Shown: piece by piece, positions 16,382-25,766 of the stretch | Position numbering within the stretch: the first letter of the stretch is position 1 | How the letters are laid out: each line of letters opens with the position of its first letter | DNA from: Crocinitomix catalasitica ATCC 23190 | GTDB taxonomy: Bacteria > Bacteroidota > Bacteroidia > Flavobacteriales_D > Crocinitomicaceae | Length of the DNA: 64,000 bases | Direction: 5' to 3' | Assembly: GCF_000621625.1 (NCBI RefSeq) | Contig: NZ_JHXV01000027.1 | Span: forward strand, 1 to 64,000 | Notes under the pieces: model-generated | The model's database searches: none | What the model was told of the DNA's origin: nothing | The model's input: the letters and a program-made list of their open reading frames with translations, nothing else | Position numbers and translations under genes: made by a program

Positions 16382-16912
16382 ATGTTTTTAGAAAAAAAAG
16401 AGCTAAAAAGAATTATTTCAGAAGAAAGAGGGGGAGGGAAAGATGACCAAGAAATTTATAATATACTTATTAAAAAACATATAGATAAGGACGAAATAGC
16501 CCTTTTGTTATCAGAGCGTTTAAAAAAAGTAGCCCGAAATAAAATTCGTATTTGGAATACAATACTCTTAATATTAATTGGGTTAACGATTGTATTAAAA
16601 GTAATAGCTACAATTAACTTGTCAATTAATAGCGGGAATTTATGGCCGTTTTTATTCGTTTTGATAACCCCCATCTTAAATATTGTATTCTTTTTAATCG
16701 TTTTGAAGTTTCGGATTCAGTTGTATAAGTTTATTGCGGTATTTACCATGTTAAGTTTTGTAAATTCAATTGGAAAAATGGACGAAGGTCCTGATCTATT
16801 CTTAACCATCTTTTTTTCAGTATCAATTATGGTCCTTTCTTTTGCTTTATATTTTAATAATAAGCCTGATGAATTAAATAAAGATGAAAATGGAAATCAC
16901 ATTTTCGTTTAA
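16382..16912 (+). CDS. Membrane protein of unknown function
   Basis: A 176-aa protein. A charged N-terminal 50 residues (with GGGKDDQEIYNILIKK) precedes four hydrophobic helices (near 57-78, 84-105, 110-126 and 136-156). No family was recognised. It starts 5 bp after the left 26-bp repeat and ends 48 bp before the right copy, so it is the only content of a 610-bp repeat-bounded unit. Confidence 0.65.
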   Translation: MFLEKKELKRIISEERGGGKDDQEIYNILIKKHIDKDEIALLLSERLKKVARNKIRIWNTILLILIGLTIVLKVIATINLSINSGNLWPFLFVLITPILNIVFFLIVLKFRIQLYKFIAVFTMLSFVNSIGKMDEGPDLFLTIFFSVSIMVLSFALYFNNKPDELNKDENGNHIFV

Positions 16913-16960
16913 ATCTTATCGTGCGAACAATTTCCCTTTTTGGTTTAAGAAGATAAGCGT

Positions 16961-16986
16961 CAATCGGGCTTTAGGTTAACAAATAA
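16961..16986 (+). repeat. 26-bp repeat, right copy
   Basis: Identical to 16351-16376 except TTTAGG for TTTGGG. It lies 38 bp upstream of the next start codon, in the same orientation as the left copy. Confidence 0.7.
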
Positions 16987-17024
16987 AATCGTTATTTTTA
17001 GGAGCAAAAAAGTTAACCTAAGCA

Positions 17025-18251
17025 ATGAATGAAGATCAAGAAAGACCTCTAACTGTTCCAAAAGAAGCCATTTGGAATGCATCACAGAATGAATGGGAAC
17101 TTGGCAAAAAAAATGATCAAGGCAAGTATATTGGAGAATGGAAGTGGTGGTTAGCGCCAAAGGGCCATTTATGTTGTCATACTATTTTTGATGATAACGG
17201 GAGGATGTTGAGCTTCAAAAGATTTCATCCAAATGGTGAGGTTTCTCGATACGGAACTTTTGAAAATGGTGTACAAATAGAAGATGTTTATTTAAAATCA
17301 TCAGCACCTACCTCTGAGGTATTCGCTTTTGGCAGTTCGGATGATAAAGTATATAAGGCTGTTAAAAAAACGGGTTCACCTGTCAGTTTTGACTATTACG
17401 ATAAAGATGATAATCATTTAAATCCTCCTATCATACAAAAAGAATTGATTTCAAAAGAAGATATGGCCATTACTGAATCGGAAATTGCTGCCATCAAAGC
17501 AAACATTCTTGAAAACGGAAAAAGTTATTTGCTCGAGCAATTTGATAAGGTATTCATCAATGAAACCATTATACCAATATTGGCAAAAAAGACGGAGGAA
17601 AAAGCAATAAAGATTACAGATGTCGGCGGTATATTTATGCATTTAGTTAAAAAGGCCATAGATAACGAAATGGATATTATTTATCATGATGGCGATCTTC
17701 ATTTAAGTAATTTACATTGCCTGGCAGAATTGGAGATTGGTGTACTTATAGTACACGGAAATTTAACCGTTGATGGCAGCATTTCTATATCGGATGATTT
17801 AATGCAATTACTCTTTGTTACGGACAGTGTAACAGCAAACAATGTTATTACTAGTGGTATGCTTTTCGTTTTTGAAAACTTAAATGTGACAAATTGTCTT
17901 CTTGGTGATTATAATGATGGGTCAGCTTTTATTGGGAATAATTTAAAGGCCAATTTTTTCTTTCCTGAAGAATACTTTTTTGAAGTTTTAGGCGATGCTA
18001 AATTCACGTACGCATTTGGTAATTCATGGCGATTAAACCAAGACGAATCTCCTGAAGTATTCAACTATAATGAGAAAAAAATGTCTGACTTTATTCCTTT
18101 ATTACATGAGAATATACATGCTGCAGCTACATTCAAAGAAAACAAACATTTATTAGATGATAATTGTTCAGAATGCGGCTTGTTTGAATTCATAGACTAT
18201 CATGAATTTAAAAGTTACGTAATAGCAAATAAACCTGTCTTTAAGGATTAA
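17025..18251 (+). CDS. Polymer-forming (bactofilin-like) protein with an N-terminal MORN-like region
   Basis: A 408-aa protein. Residues 15-80 contain MORN/YwqK-like turns (GEWKWWLAPKGHL, LSFKRFHPNGEVSRYGTFENG). Residues 200-320 form repeated short beta strands (LIVHGNLTVDGSISISDDLM, LFVFENLNVTNCLLGDYN, SAFIGNNLKANFF), the right-handed helix expected of the polymer-forming cytoskeletal family. No signal peptide or membrane helix. Cytosolic; the role is unknown. The SDR-free neighbourhood gives no clue. The next gene follows by 5 bp. Confidence 0.65.
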   Translation: MNEDQERPLTVPKEAIWNASQNEWELGKKNDQGKYIGEWKWWLAPKGHLCCHTIFDDNGRMLSFKRFHPNGEVSRYGTFENGVQIEDVYLKSSAPTSEVFAFGSSDDKVYKAVKKTGSPVSFDYYDKDDNHLNPPIIQKELISKEDMAITESEIAAIKANILENGKSYLLEQFDKVFINETIIPILAKKTEEKAIKITDVGGIFMHLVKKAIDNEMDIIYHDGDLHLSNLHCLAELEIGVLIVHGNLTVDGSISISDDLMQLLFVTDSVTANNVITSGMLFVFENLNVTNCLLGDYNDGSAFIGNNLKANFFFPEEYFFEVLGDAKFTYAFGNSWRLNQDESPEVFNYNEKKMSDFIPLLHENIHAAATFKENKHLLDDNCSECGLFEFIDYHEFKSYVIANKPVFKD

Positions 18252-18256
18252 TACGA

Positions 18257-19186
18257 ATGAAATTTCTTTTCTTCTTATTGGCTTATTGTTTTGGGCTAAG
18301 TATACTTGGACAAGTCCAACCTGTTGTTAAGAAAATTTCAGTAGAATTTACTTCTAAGAAGCCAAAGAAGAATAAATACAATTTTGATTGGAGCAAAGAA
18401 TTTGATGAAATTGGAATTCTTATCAACTATTCTGCTAATAATTCTGGGAACATAATAAAGAATGTAGATTATAAGTATGACTCAATTGATCGGATAATAT
18501 ATTATAAGTCATACCAAGAAAAGAAGACTGGGGATAAAATAGTAAGAACTTTTAACTTCTATTATCCGCAGGATTCAATAATAAAATTTGAGCAATCCAT
18601 CACAAACGATACGATCAATGATTTTGAGAAAACCATTTTTAAATATGATAATTACGGTAATCTTGTTCTAAGGAGACAGATTAACCACACTAATTCTAGT
18701 TCATCATACGAAAAGCACAATTATACTTATGATTCCTTGGGACGGATTAAAATAGATTCAAATTGTTCTTTTTATCCTAATTGTCAAATATCATGGCATT
18801 ACTGGAAAGACAATAAATTGACGGTTAAAATGGCTCATACTATTTCAAGATACACCCGTCTCAACATGTCGATTGACACGTTGTTTTACATAAAAGATTA
18901 TACTTTTCACTCCAATGACTCGATTTCGTCCTTAGAAACTCATTGGTATTCAAGTTTGAATGGTGCGCTGGACAATGATCAACAATTTTTTAGATATGAT
19001 TCATTAGGAAACATTCTTGAGTTTTATCTTTTAATTCGGGAAAATCCGGGCGTAAAACATAACCATCAAATTTACACTTATACATACGATAATCAGAATA
19101 AATTAACGTGGATAAAAATGCAATATTTTTCTCCTAAAATGAAGAGAAAAATTTACCACTATAGATACACTTATGAATATTGGTAG
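18257..19186 (+). CDS. Exported protein with RHS/YD-like repeats
   Basis: A 309-aa protein with a signal peptide (MKFLFFLLAYCFGLSILGQ). YD-type units recur: YKYDSIDRIIYY, FKYDNYGNLVLRR, YTYDSLGRIKIDS, FRYDSLGNILEF, YTYDNQNKLTWIK. These resemble isolated RHS repeats, which form beta-strand shells in larger proteins, but no toxin tip is present. Probably an envelope or secreted protein. It is 5 bp from the polymer-forming gene and likely co-transcribed. Confidence 0.65.
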   Translation: MKFLFFLLAYCFGLSILGQVQPVVKKISVEFTSKKPKKNKYNFDWSKEFDEIGILINYSANNSGNIIKNVDYKYDSIDRIIYYKSYQEKKTGDKIVRTFNFYYPQDSIIKFEQSITNDTINDFEKTIFKYDNYGNLVLRRQINHTNSSSSYEKHNYTYDSLGRIKIDSNCSFYPNCQISWHYWKDNKLTVKMAHTISRYTRLNMSIDTLFYIKDYTFHSNDSISSLETHWYSSLNGALDNDQQFFRYDSLGNILEFYLLIRENPGVKHNHQIYTYTYDNQNKLTWIKMQYFSPKMKRKIYHYRYTYEYW

Positions 19187-19259
19187 AAAAATAATTGCTG
19201 ATTTTCAGTTAACGTGAAAATGGCTACTTTTAAGCTAGCGTTGCAACCGATTAAAGAGG

Positions 19260-19679
19260 ATGATAAACAGATATTTAAGCTATTATCAAATAATTGGAAT
19301 CATTGGTTCAATGATAGCTATTTCGGTTTGGGCTATTAATGAAGGAGGTATGATGCTGTACTACATTCTGTTTGCAGGTCTTCTTTTCGCTCCATTCGCC
19401 ATTGTTTCAATTTTCTCTTTATTAGATTTAAAAAAGCACAGGAAAACTATTCAAGGTGGAATTTGGTTAGGAACATTTCTTCTACTTGCTCCATCCTATG
19501 CATTACCATTTTTCTATGATCTTGTAACAGGTAAAGTTGTCAAATTTTCTATAGTACCTAAATTTCAAAAAGTTGCTATTGAGAAGATACTAGCTTTAGA
19601 ATTTATTGTAATTGGTGATAACAAAAGAGCCCACGAAGAAGGTATTCTAAATTCTATTATACGACCATTATACAGATAG
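19260..19679 (+). CDS. Small membrane protein of unknown function
   Basis: A 139-aa protein with three hydrophobic helices (near residues 8-26, 32-54 and 67-88) and a C-terminal cytosolic tail of about 45 residues containing KFQKVAIEKILALEF. No family recognised. The 80 bp upstream contains a GTTAAC-bearing sequence like that in the boundary repeats. Confidence 0.55.
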   Translation: MINRYLSYYQIIGIIGSMIAISVWAINEGGMMLYYILFAGLLFAPFAIVSIFSLLDLKKHRKTIQGGIWLGTFLLLAPSYALPFFYDLVTGKVVKFSIVPKFQKVAIEKILALEFIVIGDNKRAHEEGILNSIIRPLYR

Positions 19680-20437
19680 TCAGTTAGATTGTATTAAGTC
19701 ACATGTTTACCGTCTTTCTATATACGCTTTTTTTAGCAAAAAAGTAATGACGGTCTTATCTTAAGAAACTTTTTACCAATGCGACCTATCAGAGGAAAAT
19801 CACAACTTATTTAAGTTATAGACCAATTAAAGTGAATTAACTTATCTAACTAATGGCTTATACAAGAGGGGACAGGTATGTGAAAAAAGAATACTGTTAA
19901 GATAAATGAGAGGTTATTTACAATCACGGTTATTCAGGTAATAATGTATAATGTTTTAATAGTAATAGGCAGAATATTATTACTATTAATTCAAAATATA
20001 GGAATAATTACATTAAAGATATAAATCAGAGCTACTTACCTTCTGAATTAATTTTTAGGATAATTTTAATCGCTTGGACTTAAAAGAGAAAGATTATATT
20101 TGGTTCAGACTTAATTATACTCAAAAAATAATTGGATTATCTCACATAAGTTTGATAATCGGTATCCTGTTAGTGAGATTGGAGTATCAACAACATAGAC
20201 AGGCATAGAGCTCAAGCAAAAAGCTCTTAAATATATAAGATAGTGAATTCATAAATAGAAATATTGAATTATCCTAAGATTCAATGAATTCGATTATCAG
20301 GAATTAGCCGCAATTTAGATACTATAAAATTGTTGAAATTGAATACGATTATAATATTATTGAGGACTTAGTCAAGATTGGAAGAAACTGTAAAATAGAT
20401 AATAACACATTTTACCAAACCTTTAGAGCAAATTAAA
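19680..20437. other. 758-bp interval without a protein gene
   Basis: This is the longest gene-free stretch of the window. All frames are broken, and no tRNA- or rRNA-like sequence was seen. It contains one good promoter (20074-20102) about 330 nt upstream of the propeller/SpoIIE gene. The transcript leader could be a long untranslated region or include a small RNA; nothing more can be supported. Confidence 0.5.
20074..20102 (+). promoter_or_regulatory. Promoter far upstream of the propeller/SpoIIE gene
   Basis: TTGG (20074-20077) and TATATTTG (20095-20102) are 17 bp apart and match the Bacteroidota -33 and -7 consensus. It is the only clear promoter in the 758-bp interval; a start near 20110 would give a leader of about 330 nt. 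Confidence 0.55.
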
Positions 20438-23400
20438 ATGAAGAAAGTGATAATAGCATTTAAATACTCTTTCCCCATTCTACTTATGGTGGCCTGTAAT
20501 CGAAAACAAAAAGTAGATTATGTCCCTGCTTCTATTTATCCACAAGTTAAAAGTATAAAATCTAACATTGAAGGGGGGTATGGTGTGAATGTAACTACAG
20601 GTGATCTCATAACGCCAATAATCAATTCACTTGGAGACACTCTTAAAACTGGTGTTTCCATTCCCGTAAAAGCCAAAGTCATTCATCATGATAGCGTTTT
20701 ACAACCTAAATCTTTTCCTGTTCCTCCGGAGGATCAACTTACTCGGATCAATAACTATCCTAAAATATTTAAGGCTCCCGACGGCCATACCGTGACTATT
20801 GTTATTGATGATTCCTTGACAATAGTACCAATAATCCCTATAGAAAAGGGTGATAAAAGTCACTTCATTTTAAACTCAGAAAGAGATAAAGTGCCAACAG
20901 GTATACCTATTCAAGTTAATGAAAAAAAAGCAAAAACCAATTATCCTCGATCCTCCCTGGCTTTGCCCTTGAGGATTAAAGAAGTTGCTACTAGTAATGT
21001 GCAATATTTAGATGTAGACCAGGGTATGAATTCTTCGTATGTTTTATCTATGCTAGAAGATAGAAGCGGAAATATTTGGTTCGGAACCCATGGTGGCGGA
21101 GTTAGCAGATTCAATGGAGAGTCCTTTAGCCATTTTACGAAAAAAGAGGGCTTATCCAGCAATACAGTCTTATCTATCCTAGAAGATATGAGCGGGAACT
21201 TATGGTTCGGAACTCATGGCGGCGGAGTAAGTAAATATGATGGCGAATCCTTTACTCAATTTACAGAAAAAGAAGGATTAACTAATAATACTGTAATGAC
21301 TATTTTTGAAGATAAAAGCGGAAACCTATGGTTCGGAACAGAAAGCGGAGGGGTAATTAGGTACGATGGCGAATTTTTTACACATTTTACAGAAAAAGAA
21401 GGCTTATCAAACAATTCAGTCGAGTCAATCATCGAAGATAAAAACGGAAGCCTTTGGTTCGGTACGAATGGAGGAGGGGTGAGTAAGTATGATGGCGAAT
21501 TCTTTACACATTTTACAGAAAAAGCAGGCTTATCAAATAATACAGTTTTATCTATTCTAGAAGATAAAAGCGGAAGCCTTTGGTTCGGCACGAATGGTGG
21601 AGGGGTGAGTAAGTATGATGGAGAAACCTTCAGCCATTTTACAGTGAAAGAGGGCTTGTCAAACAATATAGTGGCTGCGATACTTGAAGATAAAAGCGGA
21701 AATATTTGGTTTGGTACTCATGGTGGAGGAGTGAATAAATACGACGGTGAATATTTTTGTCATTTTACCGAAAAAGAGGGTTTGTCCAATAATACAGTCT
21801 TGTCTATACTAGAAGATAGTGACGGAAATATTTGGTTCAGTACGTTTGGGCGAGGAGTAAGCAAGTATAATGGCGAATCCTTTAGCCATTATACTGTAAA
21901 AGATGGCTTGTCCAACAATACTGTTGTGTCAATTTTAGAAGGAGAAAGTGGAAATTTGTGGTTCGGAACTTATGGTGGTGGGGTGAATAGGTATGATGGT
22001 GAATACTTCACACATTTTGATGAAAAAGAGGGCCTATCAAATAATAGTGTTGTATCTATTTTAAAGGATAAAAGTGGAAGTCTTTGGTTTGGTACGAATG
22101 GTGGAGGGGTGAGTAAGTACGACGGCGAATTCTTTACACATTTTACAGAAAAGGAGGGCTTGTCAAATAATTTCGTTAAATCCATGCTTGAAGATGAGAA
22201 TGGAAATATTTGGTTCGGAACAAGTGGTGGCGGGGTAAGTATGTACGATGGTAAATCGTTTAGCCATTTTACAGAGAAAGAGGGCTTGTCTAATAACAGA
22301 GTCAATTCCATAATAGAGGATAAAAATGGAAATATTTGGTTTGGTACTTTTGGTGGAGGTGTGAGTAAATATGATGGTAAAACTTTTAGTCATTATACAG
22401 AAAAAGAGGGTTTATCCAATAACATAGTCTTGTCCATATTAGAAGATAAAAGAGGAAACCTATGGTTCGGAACAATTGGTGGTGGGGTGACAAAATACGA
22501 TGGAGAATCCTTTAAGCATTTTACGGAACAAGGGGGATTATCAAATAATAATATTAGGTCCATTCTAGAAGATAAAAGTGGAAATATTTGGTTAAGTACT
22601 GATAATGGTCTTATCCAATTTGCGTATGAATCATTTAATGTTGGAGAAACACAAAGCATGGAAAATCCTCTTAAAATTCACCATTTTGAAAAGAATGACG
22701 GTTTAATGGGGTTGGATTTTTATACGAATAGTGCGGTTTTAGATAGTGAAAATAGAATGTGGTGGGGGAGTGGTCAAGCTTTGACAATGTTGGATATGAA
22801 TAATTTCAACAAAGCTGAAAATCCTCCTGAATTGTATTTAAAAGGATTAGATATCAATGAAGAATTCATTGATTATAGAAATGTATCGGAAAACTTAATG
22901 GAAAGCATAAAGTTTGAAACCGTTAAGAAATTTGAGAATTACCCCTTAAATTTGGAACTTGATTATGACCAGAACCACCTCACTTTTCGTTTTTATTCAA
23001 TTGATTGGTCAGCTCCGCACAAAATACAATACAGTTTTCGCTTATTGGGTCAAAATGATATTTGGTCTAATCCTAGCCCTGAGCCAAAAGCAGATTTTCG
23101 AAACTTAGGTTTTGGAGACTATAATTTTCAGATAAGAACCATTGGTGAAAGTGGAGAATGGAGTGAAGCTTTTGAATATGAATTCTTAATTTATCCGCCA
23201 TGGTGGCATACTTGGTGGGCTCGTTTTTTATATGTAATATTAAGTCTTGTCCTCATTGGTATGATTATTCACTTTCGCACGGCTCAACTAAAAGCACTTC
23301 AGAAAGAATTAGAAGAAGAAGTTGAAATTGCTACTGAAGAAATCAGAACACAAAAGGAAGAAATTCAACAATCCCATAAAGAGATTACTGATAGTATAAC

Positions 23401-24130
23401 ATGTGCCAAACGTATTCAAAACGCCATACTTCCGCCCTATACGCTGGTGAAAGAATACCTGAACGATAGCTTCATTTTATATAAACCAAAAGATGTGGTC
23501 GCAGGCGATTTTTATTGGATGGAAATCAGAGAAGATTTGGTTTATTTTGCGGCTGCGGATTGCACAGGGCATGGTGTTCCAGGTGCCATGATGTCTGTCA
23601 TTTGTGTGAATAGCCTAAACAGATCAGTAAGGGAATTTGGGTTGACAGCCCCTGCTAAAATATTGGACAACACACGGGAATTGGTCATTAAAGAGTTTGA
23701 AAAGAGTGAGGAAGATGTGTTTGATGGCATGGACATATCTTTGTGCTCGTTGAACACCAAAACAAACACCTTAAACTGGGCAGGAGCCAATAATCCATTA
23801 TGGATAGTAAGAAAAGGTGCAGTAGAAATTGAGGAAATTAAAGCTGACAAGCAACCTATTGGAAAATTTCCTCAGGAGAAACCTTTTACAAACCATAGTA
23901 TTCAGCTCGATGCAGGCGACACAATCTACCTATTTAGCGATGGGTATCAGGATCAGTTTGGAGGAGAAAGAGGTAAAAAATATAAAAGTGCTAATTTTAA
24001 GAAAATCTTGTTTGAGCTGGCTCAAAAACCAATTGAAGATCAAAAAGCTTCACTGGATGACGAGTTCGAATCATGGCGAGGGCAATTAGATCAAATTGAT
24101 GATGTTTGCGTCATCGGCGTTAGGATATAA
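20438..24130 (+). CDS. Propeller-sensor lipoprotein with SpoIIE-type PP2C phosphatase
   Basis: A 1230-aa protein. A lipoprotein signal (PILLMVAC, Cys at residue 20) is followed by a linker. Then come twelve regular 42-residue repeats of the type SNNTVLSILEDKSGNLWFGT (about residues 197-700) plus diverged ones, forming reg_prop beta-propellers. Next are a Y_Y_Y domain (about 810-915, ending WSEAFEYEF), a membrane helix (about 930-948), a coiled coil (LKALQKELEEEVEIATEEIR) and a SpoIIE phosphatase (about 995-1230) with VAGDFYWM, DCTGHGVPGAMMS and LFSDGYQDQFGG. Family knowledge suggests an outside signal controls dephosphorylation of an anti-sigma antagonist or similar. No partner is encoded nearby. 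Confidence 0.93.
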   Translation: MKKVIIAFKYSFPILLMVACNRKQKVDYVPASIYPQVKSIKSNIEGGYGVNVTTGDLITPIINSLGDTLKTGVSIPVKAKVIHHDSVLQPKSFPVPPEDQLTRINNYPKIFKAPDGHTVTIVIDDSLTIVPIIPIEKGDKSHFILNSERDKVPTGIPIQVNEKKAKTNYPRSSLALPLRIKEVATSNVQYLDVDQGMNSSYVLSMLEDRSGNIWFGTHGGGVSRFNGESFSHFTKKEGLSSNTVLSILEDMSGNLWFGTHGGGVSKYDGESFTQFTEKEGLTNNTVMTIFEDKSGNLWFGTESGGVIRYDGEFFTHFTEKEGLSNNSVESIIEDKNGSLWFGTNGGGVSKYDGEFFTHFTEKAGLSNNTVLSILEDKSGSLWFGTNGGGVSKYDGETFSHFTVKEGLSNNIVAAILEDKSGNIWFGTHGGGVNKYDGEYFCHFTEKEGLSNNTVLSILEDSDGNIWFSTFGRGVSKYNGESFSHYTVKDGLSNNTVVSILEGESGNLWFGTYGGGVNRYDGEYFTHFDEKEGLSNNSVVSILKDKSGSLWFGTNGGGVSKYDGEFFTHFTEKEGLSNNFVKSMLEDENGNIWFGTSGGGVSMYDGKSFSHFTEKEGLSNNRVNSIIEDKNGNIWFGTFGGGVSKYDGKTFSHYTEKEGLSNNIVLSILEDKRGNLWFGTIGGGVTKYDGESFKHFTEQGGLSNNNIRSILEDKSGNIWLSTDNGLIQFAYESFNVGETQSMENPLKIHHFEKNDGLMGLDFYTNSAVLDSENRMWWGSGQALTMLDMNNFNKAENPPELYLKGLDINEEFIDYRNVSENLMESIKFETVKKFENYPLNLELDYDQNHLTFRFYSIDWSAPHKIQYSFRLLGQNDIWSNPSPEPKADFRNLGFGDYNFQIRTIGESGEWSEAFEYEFLIYPPWWHTWWARFLYVILSLVLIGMIIHFRTAQLKALQKELEEEVEIATEEIRTQKEEIQQSHKEITDSITCAKRIQNAILPPYTLVKEYLNDSFILYKPKDVVAGDFYWMEIREDLVYFAAADCTGHGVPGAMMSVICVNSLNRSVREFGLTAPAKILDNTRELVIKEFEKSEEDVFDGMDISLCSLNTKTNTLNWAGANNPLWIVRKGAVEIEEIKADKQPIGKFPQEKPFTNHSIQLDAGDTIYLFSDGYQDQFGGERGKKYKSANFKKILFELAQKPIEDQKASLDDEFESWRGQLDQIDDVCVIGVRI
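21027..22540 (+). repeat. Twelve tandem 126-bp coding repeats
   Basis: Within the propeller gene, twelve 42-codon units follow one another without insertions, each with WFGT..GGGVSKYDGE..F then HFTEKEGLSNN. Some pairs (around 21410-21520 and 22030-22160) are almost identical in DNA, which points to recent duplication or gene conversion. A thirteenth unit is diverged. Confidence 0.9.
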
Positions 24131-24234
24131 AAACTTAATTAACAAACTACAATTATAACCTTTTTGATTTAGTGAATAGTAAGACATCTTAACTCAAAAA
24201 ATATGAAAAAGTATTATTTATTAATGATCAAGAA

Positions 24235-24777
24235 ATGCGTTATGGATCTGGGGCAATAAAGGTATTGGTAAATCCTCATAAATTGGACACAATTTTATAT
24301 AAGGGATACAATAGAAATGATTTTGATACCATTATTTGTAATATTTCGCAAGCTAAAAGATACAAATTCTATTATAATGATTGTTTCGGAGCATTCAATA
24401 TTCATGATGAAACTACAGGCAAATTTATTCAAGGAAAAATAATGTATCAATTAAAAAATGCAGCGAATAAAACTTATTTAGGCACACTTGGAGAATCAGG
24501 GGTATTAATAGATAAAAACTTAAGCGATACACTACATCCACATTGTATTAGTGCCATGAGTCCTATTGTATATCAAATAACATTTAGTGAAATTGAATGT
24601 TGTGAAGTTAGTATGAATTATACGGAGGTAATTTGCTTAGTAGATAACGAAAACGTTGATTGGGAATTTAAGTTTAATATAGTTTCTAATAAATTAGACT
24701 TGTTATTCATGCCGTTAAGTGCAGAACCAGTTCTGATTAGTTACGACGGACATACAGGGTTAATTGAAATGAAATAA
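24235..24777 (+). CDS. Protein of unknown function
   Basis: A 180-aa protein without signal peptide or membrane helix. It contains several cysteines (TIICNI, YNDCFGAF, PHCISAM, EIECCEV, EVICLVD). No family recognised. An ATG at 24203 in another frame opens a short run that soon stops, while the present frame stays open back to 24193 without a start codon, so the N-terminus could be affected by a small deletion. Confidence 0.5.
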   Translation: MRYGSGAIKVLVNPHKLDTILYKGYNRNDFDTIICNISQAKRYKFYYNDCFGAFNIHDETTGKFIQGKIMYQLKNAANKTYLGTLGESGVLIDKNLSDTLHPHCISAMSPIVYQITFSEIECCEVSMNYTEVICLVDNENVDWEFKFNIVSNKLDLLFMPLSAEPVLISYDGHTGLIEMK

Positions 24778-24841
24778 GTGATTAGAACCAACAGTTAAAA
24801 TTCATCACTTAATGATTTATTAATAAGTTGCGAAAAAAATA

Positions 24842-25693
24842 ATGAAAAGAATTCTAACCTTATTGATATTACTCACTATTTGCTTAAATGTCAAAGCACA
24901 GACTAAAAACTGCGCCGTGGTACTCAATCACTTTTTATTGGTTGTAGATTCAAATACCTATCAAGCCATCCTAGGTTCTGAAATAGTAAATTCTGATTTT
25001 GCCTATGCGTATGAAAGGACTAAAAATTGGGAAGGTATATACATAATTGGTCAAGATAATTACATTGAAATATTTCATCCCAATAGCCTTTCGGATGAAT
25101 ACATTCCAGCTGGTTTTACTTGGGTATGTCAGGCATCGTTAGTGGCCAACTGTACGGATAAATATGATTTACCAGATAATGATTTGATAGATTATTCTTC
25201 AGATGATTATTTTGACGAATTAACAGTTTATACACAAGACGCGGTAAATGCGCCTGGTTCATCTGGTCTAATGACAACCAGGGAGATGAATAAGAAACAA
25301 TATGAGAGTTGGACGAAAAAGAAATTTAATGATACGGTTATTTTTCAAACAACTGACTATAATAGTCTTGCCGAATCAGATTCTGCTAAAAATTATTTAT
25401 TTAATAATGTAACAGGAATCGAAATCAACGTAAATATCAGAGATTCTTTAAGCATAACGCAGTATTTAAATCTTATAGGATATACTGTTGAGTCTAAAGT
25501 TCAAAATAAATTGAAATTCTCGAATACGATTGATTTTATAGAACTGAATTTTTCTAAGAATGTTGAATTTTCGTCAATTGCTGTGATTTATTTTAAGTTG
25601 AATCAACCAACAGCTTTGAAAAATTTAAAACTTGGGAATTCTACAATTGTATTGTCGGGAAATAATGGGAAATGGGATTTCAATAAAAATTAG
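24842..25693 (+). CDS. Exported protein, DUF5829-like
   Basis: A 283-aa protein with a signal peptide (MKRILTLLILLTICLNVKAQ). The start of the mature part, VVLNHFLLVVDSNTYQAI, with AYAYERTKNWEGIYIIGQDN and YIEIFHP, follows the pattern of the DUF5829 family, whose fold resembles glyoxalase/VOC domains. The family assignment is by recollection of the motif. Biochemical role unknown; probably periplasmic. It is alone in its transcript. Confidence 0.55.
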   Translation: MKRILTLLILLTICLNVKAQTKNCAVVLNHFLLVVDSNTYQAILGSEIVNSDFAYAYERTKNWEGIYIIGQDNYIEIFHPNSLSDEYIPAGFTWVCQASLVANCTDKYDLPDNDLIDYSSDDYFDELTVYTQDAVNAPGSSGLMTTREMNKKQYESWTKKKFNDTVIFQTTDYNSLAESDSAKNYLFNNVTGIEINVNIRDSLSITQYLNLIGYTVESKVQNKLKFSNTIDFIELNFSKNVEFSSIAVIYFKLNQPTALKNLKLGNSTIVLSGNNGKWDFNKN

Positions 25694-25766
25694 TCGAATT
25701 CCTCAATTAATCGCCCCCTTTGTTTAGATTTAACGTATTGGTCCAATTTTAAGGATACTAATCAAC

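Noticed and set aside
21256-22659. Several minus-strand open frames over the propeller gene
   Set aside because: They are reverse-frame shadows of the 126-bp coding repeats, with similar Pro/Ser-rich sequences repeated.
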